NCBI GenBank assembly: GCA_030770545.1
Contig: CM061100.1
Coordinates: 12,764,501 to 12,828,500 of the forward strand
Length of the DNA: 64,000 bases
Direction: 5' to 3'
Source of the DNA: Macropodus opercularis
Taxonomy: Eukaryota; Chordata; Actinopteri; Anabantiformes; Osphronemidae
Positions 1-12,000 of the stretch are shown here, piece after piece. The notes under the pieces are model-generated. The model did not search any database. It was not told the origin of the DNA and worked only from the letters and a program-made list of their open reading frames with translations. Each line of letters opens with the position of its first letter. The stretch's first letter is position 1. Made by a program: the position numbers and the translations under genes.

Positions 1-2169
1 AGTAGATTTTGATATGACACAGAGTGAGAGTTCGGAATAGCTTGAGAATACAGACAAACGTCTAGAACGCAGAAGTTGGGATAACATCTATAGAATGGTC
101 CTGCTTAGAAAGCTGTACTTTTTCTACTGATTGTCCTCATAACAACAAGGCTGACAATCAGCTCTACGCTCTGATGCAAGGATGTGGCAAACTAGATAGA
201 ATAGAAAAGTGGTCTTTGCATTCATTGGCAGTGCATTCATGTGTGTTTAAAGAGCTCTATTTCAAAACCTTTCATTTATTTTGATGAAAAAAAAAGATTT
301 AAACCCTCAAGAGAAATGACTGATAAATGTTCTTCCAGCCAGGGGCTCACATTTCTTATTCAGCTACTGTATCTGACATACAGTAGATGAATAAGCGGTT
401 GTATAGCAACAGCGGTTATTGTTTCGAAACAAAACTCTTCCAAAAGACTTTATTTTCCTTTCAGTGCACATTTCCTCTGTCACCAACTGTTCATTCTCAT
501 GAGGTGCAAAACAAAGCTAAAAGCATGACAGTGCAAAAACATTTAACATCCAAACAAAGAAGACAATTCCTAAGTTCATCAAACAAAAGTAAATCATCTC
601 TCAGTTGTCCTTAGAGCAAACTCCAGCTTGAGCAGCATTCGTCTGATTGTAAAAAAAATCAGTATGAAACAAATGTACTTATGAAAATATGATGGAAACT
701 GTACAGTAATACTGGCCAAGGGGGTCTGTTTCAGGAGTGTAAGGAACAAGTGAGGCTTTTACTGCATCACCTGAATCAGTTGGCATAATGAGAAAATAAA
801 AAAAATTATCTGGAACCTTGGTGCAATCTTGTATATAAAAAAATCTTAATTAAAAAATTCATTAAATATGCTTTCAAACACACGACCTTGCATTCACGCC
901 CACAAACATGCCATATTATGAACAATTATAATGGTTTCCTTTGTTACTTCAATTAACCACCGTCTTTCTCTGTGGAATGTCAAAGTACATGAGGTCCGAC
1001 TGAGGGAGAACAAAAAGAAAACAAACATCTGGCTTCACACCAGCAGATTTGTCTTTACAAAACATGTTTTTGTACATCAGCAGGTCCCAGGCATGCAAAC
1101 TTCAACTGTAAGCAGGAATAAATACACAGGAAAGCAGAGAGAGGTGTCATTAGGTCTGACAGCATCTGATCTACATGAGACAGACACGTATAGAGGTTAT
1201 ACAGAAACATTCTACAGTATTATGTTCTTGTTTATCGCCAGCAAAACGAACATACAGACATTGGCCAAGGTCACTTTTTTAAGTAGTTTATCAGAGATCA
1301 GAGTTGCTACTGATGGATGGAGATCTTCCTCAGGGGTGCATATGCCCCCCCCCCGTGTTGAAGTTTGCTTGTCTACCGGATGTCCAGCAGTTTAGATACA
1401 GCATAGTTTACCAGAAAAGATACAAAAACTAAAGGCATACAGAAGCTGTACAGTAAAAGAGAACCGACTAACTGAGGTTAAAACATGCAGTTACAAAAAG
1501 AAGACAAAAGTACGTTGTGGCACCCTTTTATCTTTTTTTGATTTTGTGTGTTTAAGTCTGCTGTACGCAGCTAGATTTGTCCTCCAGGTCTGAGAATTCT
1601 GGAGCGTATCCTAATGACATGTTTCCATGCTAACACTGAACGCTTGTCAACGTGGCAACATTACACGTGGGCACTGGGGGCGGGGCTTCATGTTGTCTGT
1701 AAGGAGCTTGTGCCACAGGCATTCAGTTCCTTCGCTCGTTGGTATCTTCTTTAAAAAAAAAAAGCTAAAGCAAGCGTTGGGGTGCAGATCTGAAATCAGG
1801 AGAAACATGAAGCCGTACAAGAATACAGATATCGCTCTAGGTCGCGTTTGTGAAGATGGGATGGGAGGCTGACAGATCAACTGTGCAGGTACTGTATGTT
1901 AGGGGTTGGGGGAAAGACAGCCCAGCTGCTTTTTGGATGTGCTGTGTCAGATGGGAGTAGACACACATCACCTAGTCCCTTCTGCTTTGATGTGCAGCTG
2001 AGAATATGAAGTGCAGTGATACCGTGGCAAAACAACAGTAAAAAATAAGACAAAAGATCATTTCCTGTCTGATCAGGGCGATGTGCTTATTAGACGGCTG
2101 CAGTATAGAGCTGGAGGCAGATCAGACCTGGTCCTACAGGTGCTGTGATGCTACTGTACAGCTGGTTAA
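1..2169 (-). other. tprn 3' UTR and downstream flank
   Basis: This stretch follows the taperin stop codon on the minus strand. I see no convincing exon of another gene. Minus-strand AATAAA signals are present at 449-454 and 275-280, so a 3' UTR of about 1.7-1.9 kb is possible, but the true cleavage site is not determined. A run of Cs lies near 1,345-1,354. The plus-strand open frame at 931-1,395 looks like chance: its product has no recognisable domain and the base composition is that of non-coding DNA. Confidence 0.4.
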
Positions 2170-2232
2170 TCAGAAGTAAAGAGCAGGCTCGCTGCTGTAG
2201 TCAGACAGGGAGGAACTGTCTGCAGGTGTGAG
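2170..2232 (-). CDS. tprn: tprn exon 4: conserved C-terminus and stop
   Basis: This 63-nt terminal coding exon follows an acceptor ending TCTCCTCAG. It encodes LTPADSSSLSDYSSEPALYF and then TGA. The SEPALYF end is characteristic of taperin. Confidence 0.9.
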   Translation of the reverse strand, partial: LTPADSSSLSDYSSEPALYF

Positions 2233-5200
2233 CTGAGGAGAAAAGATACTGTTTCATTAATCTGGTTACGCCTCATTAGTTTTATTTCTTCGTAATATAT
2301 ACTCGCATCTTTGTACTTTGGCTTATGTGTTACGTTTATTTTCCTTCCACTAACTATAGAAACATGTCCACTCAAACTCTCAAACAAAGAAAAAACTTGG
2401 AGCTTCCAGCTTTGATAAACAGAGGTGGCTTCACTTACCATGACCTCCTCTGTCATCTGTGCCTGTTGTGAAACGCTGTCTTCCTGGTAAACACTTTCGT
2501 CCCGTTTGTGCTCCTGCCAGGCGCTGAAGTCCAAAGAGTGCTTGGGAACGTAGCTTGAAAGGTCTACATGTAAGAAATTCAACGTTAATGTGTCCTTCCA
2601 GCACAACAACTTTCTCTTCTGCATGTGCAATAACATTTTGTGCAAAATCAGTGAGACGATGCTCTTTTTGAAAATGTAGTTCACATTTATTCCAGTAGAG
2701 GTCTCTGGCGTCTTGCTTATTATTGTCTAGTAGGTTACACTGCACACTGTACACAGATGTACATGCTCTGCTTTGTCTCACCGTTACTGTTGCTTGTGTG
2801 CGTGGGTGAACTGGTCAGAGTGGGCCGAGGGATGTGGATGCGTCCCACCATGCTGGGCTGTTCATCTGGAACCTTCCCGTCTTGTTTCTCCTCCTCGTCC
2901 TCTTCCCCGCTGTCCCAAGCGCTGCTCTCCGAAGGATACTCGTATGTACTCTGGAGACTCGACTCGTTGAATGAGATTTTGAGCTGAAAGCAAAGAACAT
3001 TTGGTTTTGTTAAACTAATTTGTTTTGAATAGTTTGAATAGTTTGAACTGTGCTTTTCTAATAAAGTATTTCCTTATTATTTAGTATTTGGCTTCTTGTT
3101 TAGATAAACAACACAAATATTGCCAAAATGGAAAAACAAACGTGTTCCATTCATGTTGAAAATACACAAGGACACTAATTTCCACATTGTTAGATCCATG
3201 TATTTTAGTTGCTGTATTTTCAAAGGCACCATGATAAAGAAAATAAAACCAACCAACTCTCTCAACGACACACGTCTGAACTGCTTTATCCTTGAATGTT
3301 TCATTTCAAAACACAGGTTTTGGCAGAAGAAAGACATCACACTGCCTCAGACCGCTGTGTTTTACGAGCACACTAAACTCTTATTACTTCCTTATTGCTG
3401 TGTAATTATGCCATTTTCTTATGGTCGACGTCATACGTGACCCTGTGCTCACAATGGAGTAATGGCCGTTTAGCTCAACACAAACCTCATAACTTATTCA
3501 ACAACTTTTTAATCTGGATTCTTGGGCACCCAGCTGTAGTTTGTTTAGGCCCATCTGTGGCTGCATGCTCTTTAAGTGGGGCAGGTGGTTCCCCTGCATG
3601 AGCTCGTGTCCTGTGATTGATCATCTCACAGTGTTTGCTGTAAGACCTGTTTGTTTGGCAGAGCTTCAGTCATCTGCAAACAAGAATCCTTGGGTGAGAT
3701 GGGTCCTCGCACTTAGCTGATGAATGAATGATGATGAATCCAGCCAATCAGCTGACCTGTCAGAAAGTGTGCATGGAACTACAGAATGTGGCTGACAGAC
3801 GCTTATTTTGCCAAGGTGTAAATTGTAGGATTGATTTTCAAACACTATGTACTTGTCAACCTTCAAAATGTGAAAACCAGAGAATTGGTGGGGAAAAGCC
3901 AATTAAAGATGAGAGTATATGGAAAAACAAATTTGGGGCATTACACAAAAGCAGAGTCAATACAACAAGTTGGAATATTCTAACAAAGACAGAAACCGCT
4001 GGTGTACTGAGCAATATACATACACAGAACTGGTCAGCAGGAGGAAACAACCGCAACTCGGTTCAAATAGTCATACACTGATGATTTTTACAGTAAATCT
4101 GAACTATGATTTATAAGTAGCACATAAACTAATTACACCTATGATACGTGATAATGCATCTAGGTGATAATGATATTGCTAAAGACGACGCACTGTGACT
4201 GACATTTACAACCGTAATCTTTCAAACAATTATTAATCAAATCTGACATTAATGTTCACTTGATTTTTAGCCACAAGGTCATCGTGGCCCAGTGCATTCA
4301 GCGTCTTTTAATATTAATATAGGGTATTATTAAAATAATCATGCCATAAACACAACTAAAACTATGTGTATAAATCAACAAAGGACCAAACTATTGAAAA
4401 TCAAGTGCATTGAATCCCTAAATACTGAAATACTTTTCAGTGAGTAGTTTCATGAGTGTCTCTTTCTGAAAACATTAGTATTCAGCCATGTTATCAGCAC
4501 AGCCCTCTAGATAGAAAGACCAATTTCTTACTCCCTAAAACTCTTTTTTTTTCATTTCCCGTTTTAAATCTTACGCCATGAAAAGTGTGTCCTTCTACTC
4601 TGGCATCCTGTCTCAGAGAAAGTCTCGGGACGCCAAGAGTGAGTCTATCAATAAATCAGGCTATAGCTGTTAGGGTTGCTTCCCTTTTCACTCTTCCTTT
4701 TGTCTGGTCTACCCGATTCTTCTCGTGAGACTCCTTCCCTCCTTACTTCCTGTCCTCTCTCTGACTTTACATTTTAGCTGCTTAGTTACACCCGTTTGGT
4801 TGCGCGCTGTGCTTGTAATTCAGTTGTGTGGCTTTTTCATCTCTATAATCAAATTGCATAATGGAAGCAGCTTTGTCCTCTGTCCTCAGGCTATGAAACT
4901 CAGACATGCTGCCATTCTCATTCACAAGTCAGGGGTACAGTGAACGTGGAGGAAATATGAGTAATTGAAGTATTTAAGGCGGACTTGCAGTGCAAAGTAA
5001 TGACAACCATTTAAAACACAATATAAAATGGACTGGGGCTCTTTACAGAGGCAGGTGCTGTTACGTCAGCTTGGACACCAGGCAGGGGAGGGAAGACATT
5101 CAGCTGGGTGAAGCATACTTTCAATAAAATGACAGTCTATTGTTTCCTGTTTGCATGTTGTGTATGAGGCACACAGGGACTTGGGGACTAGAGATCACGG

Positions 5201-5301
5201 CTTTGTGAATGTTCCTCGACCAATGGGACCAGTGCCAGGAAATTTTCCAGGCCACCCAACATGGCATGTCCTCAATTGGAGGAAAGTGTCTCCAACTGAA
5301 T

Positions 5302-5366
<65 letters not shown>

Positions 5367-8300
5367 ACTGATCTGAAAAGCTTCAGAGTTATGGTGCAGC
5401 TCTTACAAACAGCTGTGGGTTTGCAGCATGTGAACCTTTCAGTTCACATGATGGGCCTCTGACTGGGTGGGCGCGGCTCTGAAACGTGCTTCTGTGTTTA
5501 TCTCTGCTTTGTTAGGTGCCACAGGGTGTGGTACGCACAGGTAAGTTCTGGCACTAGGAACTCACCTGCTCGGATGCAGTACGTGTGGTCTGATGCGACA
5601 TGGTGTGTGGAAAAGCAGAAATTCGATGCCTTATTTTTGTCAAAACGCTGTTGCTAACAAACACGGAGGGCTCTTAATAGACGACCTGCATGCGGCGGCT
5701 TAGACGAGCCTGACTGGCACTTGATTAGAGCTAATCTCCAGGAGAGTAGATAATATTAGAATAGCATCAGAGTGAACTGGCTGAGGAGTTTAGCTATAGC
5801 TGCATTAGTACCTGAGAGCAGGTTTTAAGCCTACATGTGCTTAAAGTGTGTAACTAAGCGTTAGATATGAAATTAATGATCAAGTGCTACTGAGATGACA
5901 TGTTGAGACTGTAATAAAATTATACACATGATCCTCCTGCTTCAGTGGTGAAGAGCAGGTGAGCCAGCAACCAGTCCAGTTGTCCAGGGACGAAATTCGA
6001 AATAAGCCTACATACAGACCAGACTTTCCAAATGTTACTGGACACTGGGTTTGTAGTATCTGTCACATGATCAAGGCAGGATGGAGTCCTCAGACATAAG
6101 TAGTGTAACAGTAAGCAGCATTTGTCACGGTTATAGAAGATAACAAGATTAGAACAAAGTTATTGAGAAACTCTAAATGAAAGGACAGGAAGTCTTCTTA
6201 AAGATGTGAAGCAAATGCTGACAACAACTATTTGAATTTAAAAAAACGTGAAGGGGCTGCTGTTATGACAGGAGGCTGCCAAAGAGACTTGGAGAGGAAT
6301 TAAACGCAGAACCGTCATTTCACAGCTTATTATCTTTTTCCTGTTGCTAGTGATGGAGCCAGAACTGTACAACTGGTGTTTTTAGTAATTTAGCTGAGCC
6401 TCAACTAAAGTTCAACCTGCCACATGCAGTGAGGTGGTTCGAAGCCCTGACAGATGTGCTGGAGCCTTTGACACTCTGGACCTTGACAAAGACAAAGTTC
6501 TGCTGGCTTCTGCCAGGCTGTCACGTGATGAAGAATGTGCGTGGCATGTCCTCAAAGAGAGCATCTGGATGTCCTGGCAGAAATAACAGCTCATTGTGGC
6601 CCCGCAAAAGAGAAATGCAGCTCTTTTGAACTTTCAAGGAGTTTTAACCTCACCACTGAAAAATTAGTTTTTGATGCCAAGTATATAAACTGACATAAGA
6701 GGCCCCGCTGACCCTGCAGCCTGTTGGTTCACTGTTCGGGAACAAGAAAATACCAGTGTGGAGGAAATGTGATTGAAATTTAGAAAGTCATTCACAAAGC
6801 TGCCAGTGTCATGTGACACATAAACAGAATTAAAGACTACATTCAGAAATTCACATTCAGTTTGACACCTGTCCCTCCACAATAGATGGTTATTTTAAGG
6901 GAGCAGGTATCAGGTGGAAGGGGATCAAGCAGAGAAGACAGAGGTCAGCAGCTTTAGCAACAGCAAACCAACTCAGTGTCACTGTGATAACAGCTGAAAG
7001 CCTGTATCAAACTCAGACACATCAAATGTGCTAGAATAGCTAAGAAGCAACACATTTAACACATAAATATTAGTTACTGCATAAGTTGTATCCCCCAAGT
7101 GAATCTAAGAAGGGAATACTCCTTATTTTGAAACTTTAAAATAAACTTATTTGCTGATTGCCAACTGTGGCACAGCTACGTAGTGATTTGACTTCATTTT
7201 GTCTACAACAGGAAGAGGACACAAAATAACGTGTTGTCTTCAGGGAGTCCAGTCAAGAAACATCCCCCTCCAACCCAAACATCAGACGTTTAGGTGAGGG
7301 AGCAGCACACACTGGAGTTAACACCACAATGCACATATTACAACCAGCTGGACTCCACGTTGTAGGTTCAGGTCTCTCATCGTGTACGAGCATGAATCAG
7401 TTCGCTGTTTAAGTGGAAATGTTTCAAGTGCTACAACTGCGAGACACTGACACAACTGTGAAAATGCTTCACATGTGTAGGTGGTTGGTGCTCGCAACAC
7501 GGCCTCGCAGCGTGGGCAAGCACACACTGCCAAATGTGAAAATGTGTGTTTACACTGCCAGGTCTCAGTACTGTGTGAGTCACTGTCGTAACAGTACGCT
7601 CCAAAGGGTGTGTTAAAGTCTCCCTGTGCTGGTTTATCTCACAGATAAAGAGACAAGATGTTTCCTAAACCTGTTTGTATCAACAAGGCTATTTGCTAAA
7701 AAAAACCCTGCCTCACACCACTGGAGACAATTTTACATCTGAGTTCAGATTTGTATCTATTATTAACCCATAAGAATCCAGACCCATTTCTACTAAAAGC
7801 AAAATGAACCTGTGTCACCGAGGGTTCTTATAAGAATCCGGTGAAACAAGCAGGGTGGAGGCCAGGTAAGCAGCAGTGTCAGTCGGTGAGTGTACAATCA
7901 AGTGGACGCGGGGCAGTGATAAAACTACTGCTGCAGTGAATGTTGGGACAAAGGCGAGTCAGTGATTGACACAGTTTCAGGGCAGAATATTTTCACAAGG
8001 TTAAGAAGCCAGAAACTCCTCAATCCTTACTCGTTAAACCACTGTGTGCGTAGTAACTATTACCTGCTTAACAGCATTATCAGGATGCTACCATGCGATA
8101 CAAGTACAAGATGATCTAAGATAAGGTTACATACACAGACAAATAATGAAAAGAAAACTGTTTCAAGCCTTCACTTAAATAACCAACCTTGCCTTGACAT
8201 TAGGCCTCAAGAGAAAACACTCGCTCTCTGTTATACATCAGAGGGCAAAGCCGTTTGGGCCTCCACCCACAGGAACACTGATTTAAGTCTGCTGATTACA

Positions 8301-8996
8301 GAACGCTCACCAAGAACCCCATAAAACTTCTCCTTCAAAAGATATTTAGCTTGTGTGTGGGTCAAAGCGCTGCTCAAAACAGTTACTTATCCATTGGTTA
8401 CAGACAGACAGACAGACAGACAGTGTGTCCGTATCCTGGAATACTAATAACAGGATAGAATGGCTGCGGCTCACGTTGCCCTGGTGACCGGTGCCGTGGA
8501 TATATGACAGCAGGAAACAGGAGAGTGGAGGAGGAGGCAGACAGTCAGACAGAGGTGGGCAAGGTGGTGAAACAGGAAACCAAATTGTTAAAAACATCGC
8601 ACGATACCCATACGTGTAAATTACGCTGCCTCACTAAAAACAGAACTGAATTTATAGACGACGCATCTCGAAACCACAAAACATTCAGGTGCATCACACA
8701 GTGCCCATATGGGGAGTATTTGAATAAAATTTACATTTTGTACTAAAAAACCCCACAATCCCAACAGTATTTTGCATTTATAATGGATCGCATTGGCTAT
8801 ACAGACACGGTAGGTCACCTATAAAACAAAAAAACCTTCTAACCAATACAGACAAACTGACTGATCCAAAAAAGATATGTCATGATATGATATGGGCCAA
8901 AGTGTATGTGTACCATAGTTTCTATTTAACTTTGAAAACACCCGACTGTTAACATCCTCTGCTTTTAGGCTCTTCATCTTCCTACTCACACACTCT

Positions 8997-9034
<38 letters not shown>

Positions 9035-12000
9035 AATTAAACATGACTATGATAGTGGGGCTTTGCTGGCTGAATTCTAATTACACAGACTTTGCAGACT
9101 TCTCCTTGAGCCTGAGGGCTGTGTGTGAAACCTGCAAGTGTGCATTTGTATGCAAGTGTTTATGCATAAACTTCATAGGTGTGTGTGTGTGTGTGTGTGT
9201 GTGCGTGTGGATGAGCGACAGTGAAGGAGCAATAAAGAGAGAGTGCGTTTGAGTGTCTGCACACTTTAGCCACAGAGTGATCGGAAGAAGTGACAAGCTT
9301 GTTAAAAGAAAACCCCTTCAGTGATATTAATAATGAAACAAGACGTGCAGCAGCACCTCTCTCATCACACTCACAGTTTGAAAGTCGTTTTTAAGTTGGT
9401 AGTGGAACTGTCACCTAAGGACTCCCTCACCTGAACATTAATCCTGGGGAGGCGGCTTCTGTCTGTTTTTCACTGCTCAAGTAAATAGTTATAAAATATA
9501 TGTCTTATAAAAAACTTATTAATAAAATGATGTCCAGGCCTTTTATTAAATGAGTTCAGCTTATGTCAAGCTTTCACTTTAGCTGTAACTGTAGCATGTT
9601 TAATGGAAGGCTCAACTACTCAACCTCTTGAGTTCATAAAAACTTCAGTAGCATTTCTCTTCTTACCCAATAACAACAAAGGCGTGTGGTTATTATTAAT
9701 CTTTTTTATAAACGGGCTTGGTGTGGTAGAGTTCAGGAAGTGTAAGGGAGGAGAGATGGGAATTGTCTGTTGGGTGGTAAATAATTAAACACAATGGACT
9801 TTCACACCTGTACCCTAGAGAGACAATGTAAATGTAGGAGTCTGCCCTTTCATTGGCTTTCCTGTGGAACTTAAAATACCCCAACCTAACTGGTTAGGCT
9901 TGACATGAGTATTTTTAACTCACAGAACATGTGACATTGAATCAGAAGAAGAAAATTCAAGAAGAAGAAAACAAACATGACTTGACATCAATATGTAGTT
10001 AGTCCTACAAGCAGTACCCAAGGTATACCTGGGTAAGGGGTTTATTTAAAAGTCACCGTGTGCAGTTCAATTCATTTAGTCCACACTACGGAAAAAGATC
10101 TGGCCCATATTTGTTTACACACAAACAAACATTGTTTTCTGGACTAACAGTGTAGAGGAAAACTGAATGGTTTTCTAATAACGAATGCAGGGGGTGAAGG
10201 AGCCAATTAGACATGTCGAAGCGAGAGTCAGCAATGAACCCAACTACAGTACATGTCTGTGGAGTGTTGGAGGAGGCTGAGATAACCAGAAGAATCCACG
10301 GAGGCCCAGAGAGGACATGGACTGAAAGCTAGAAATCATTCTAGCTGTGAGAAGGCAGCACCGACTCTACGCTCTGAGCCATCACTTCCACCATTTCTGA
10401 AACTGTGGTTTTCCTGCTGTATCTATCAAGGGTTTTATGGTCAGGCTAGGTTGCGAACTCAGGTGCAAGTGTTTTACACAAAAAGCTTTGTCTGTGAGAG
10501 ACTGTGCCTAATATGCTAATAAATACTAGATATGTTCAAAGTTATCAGGGCATCAAACTTTTCAATAAAAAATGAAAACTGAAAAGAAAAGAGAATGAAA
10601 AAAGTCTTAATGTGTAGTCCAAGTGTAAAAGAACACATTTTAATTAATGTATTATAATGTTAATGTTAATAGAAACTAAATACACTGAACTCTGGTTTCA
10701 CAGCTTCCATTAAACAAGATGGAAAAAATAATCCTCAACACTGGGCCAAACCAATAGCTTGACAGAATAATTGTAATGTCACATTAATGCTTCTCAAAAA
10801 TTTGTCACCTCTGTGGTTCCTCTTTGTAAATACACAGGAGCTATGAAAAAAGATGATGCAACAATAAATCTCTTCGATCCCTGGGTCACTACTATAATAA
10901 TAAGAGGGGGTAGGAGACTTCAGAACAAATCGCAAGTCTGGTTCCCAGATGCATCTCTTCATGACAAAGACAAGAGGGCAGCTTCTAACACGTAGAAAAA
11001 AAATCTGATAGATTCTGGATGTGCAAAGTCAAGAGAGCCCAATCAAATCAATCTGCAGATGGAAACCGAGTCAGTCCTGTCCTAGAAAGCCTCAGTCGAA
11101 TTTATGCAAATGCAGGAGTGATGCAGTACAAGAAGCTGCACTTGACCTACATAGCTTGTTCACGATTCCTTTCTCAATACAGAGGAGAAGATCACAGGAA
11201 GCTTGGAAGCAAGGGGACAGGCCTTATTAACCACCACCATGCAGAAATAATGCACGGCACTGGGGGTGCAAGGAGAAAAGCACAAAGCAGAGGGTGCTTG
11301 TGGAGCAATAAATACAAGAGCACAGGAGAGATGGTGCTGGATGTGGCCCAGCCCTCATACAGCTCCCTGGCGTTCAAGAAACAGAACGAGCAGAAAAAAA
11401 GCATCCACAGATTAGACATGTTTGGAAAATCGAAAGGTTGATCATTTCCTTTGGTCAGGTCCTTAAACTCTAATGTGCATATGGAACATTCTTTTCCAGC
11501 CAAGATCCTCATTAAAAGATTGTTTGGGTTTGTTGGAAAGTGAGAGCCTCAAAAAAAACTCAATCCCATACCAGAACACTGTGCTGGGGCCATTCTCCGA
11601 AGTCTCTGTCGTACACTGAACAAAAATTCCACACAAATTACACAGGCCTGGCCAAGCCTGGCTGCTTTTGTAACTGGCTATGCTGCCCTGCCCAGAAAAG
11701 ACAAGAGAAAGAAAATCTGGAAGCTGACGATGACCAAGAAGGAGAAACTTGAGAGGGACAAGGACATGAGCAGCACTTAAACTTTTCATTTTGAATCTTG
11801 TGTAGAATCCCATTGATACTAAGTATATGACCCTGACGTACACGGAAATGTGGAGAATGGCTATAAGTTCACATTTAAATACACCGTGCAGCAGTTACAA
11901 ATGTTATCATGCTGGTTTGTACCTGTGTTACTACTGTGGGAACTGTATCTGTTCTCGAACCCCAAACTGTTCCTTTTGAATGTCTTAATATGGTTTAATG

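Noticed and set aside
931..1395. 154-codon plus-strand open frame
   Set aside because: No recognisable domain, sits in the inferred tprn 3' UTR antisense strand, no splice or poly(A) context. Frames of this size are expected by chance a few times here.
5121..5462. Open frames of poly-His-Thr and poly-Cys-Val
   Set aside because: They are translations of the CA microsatellite and its flanks.
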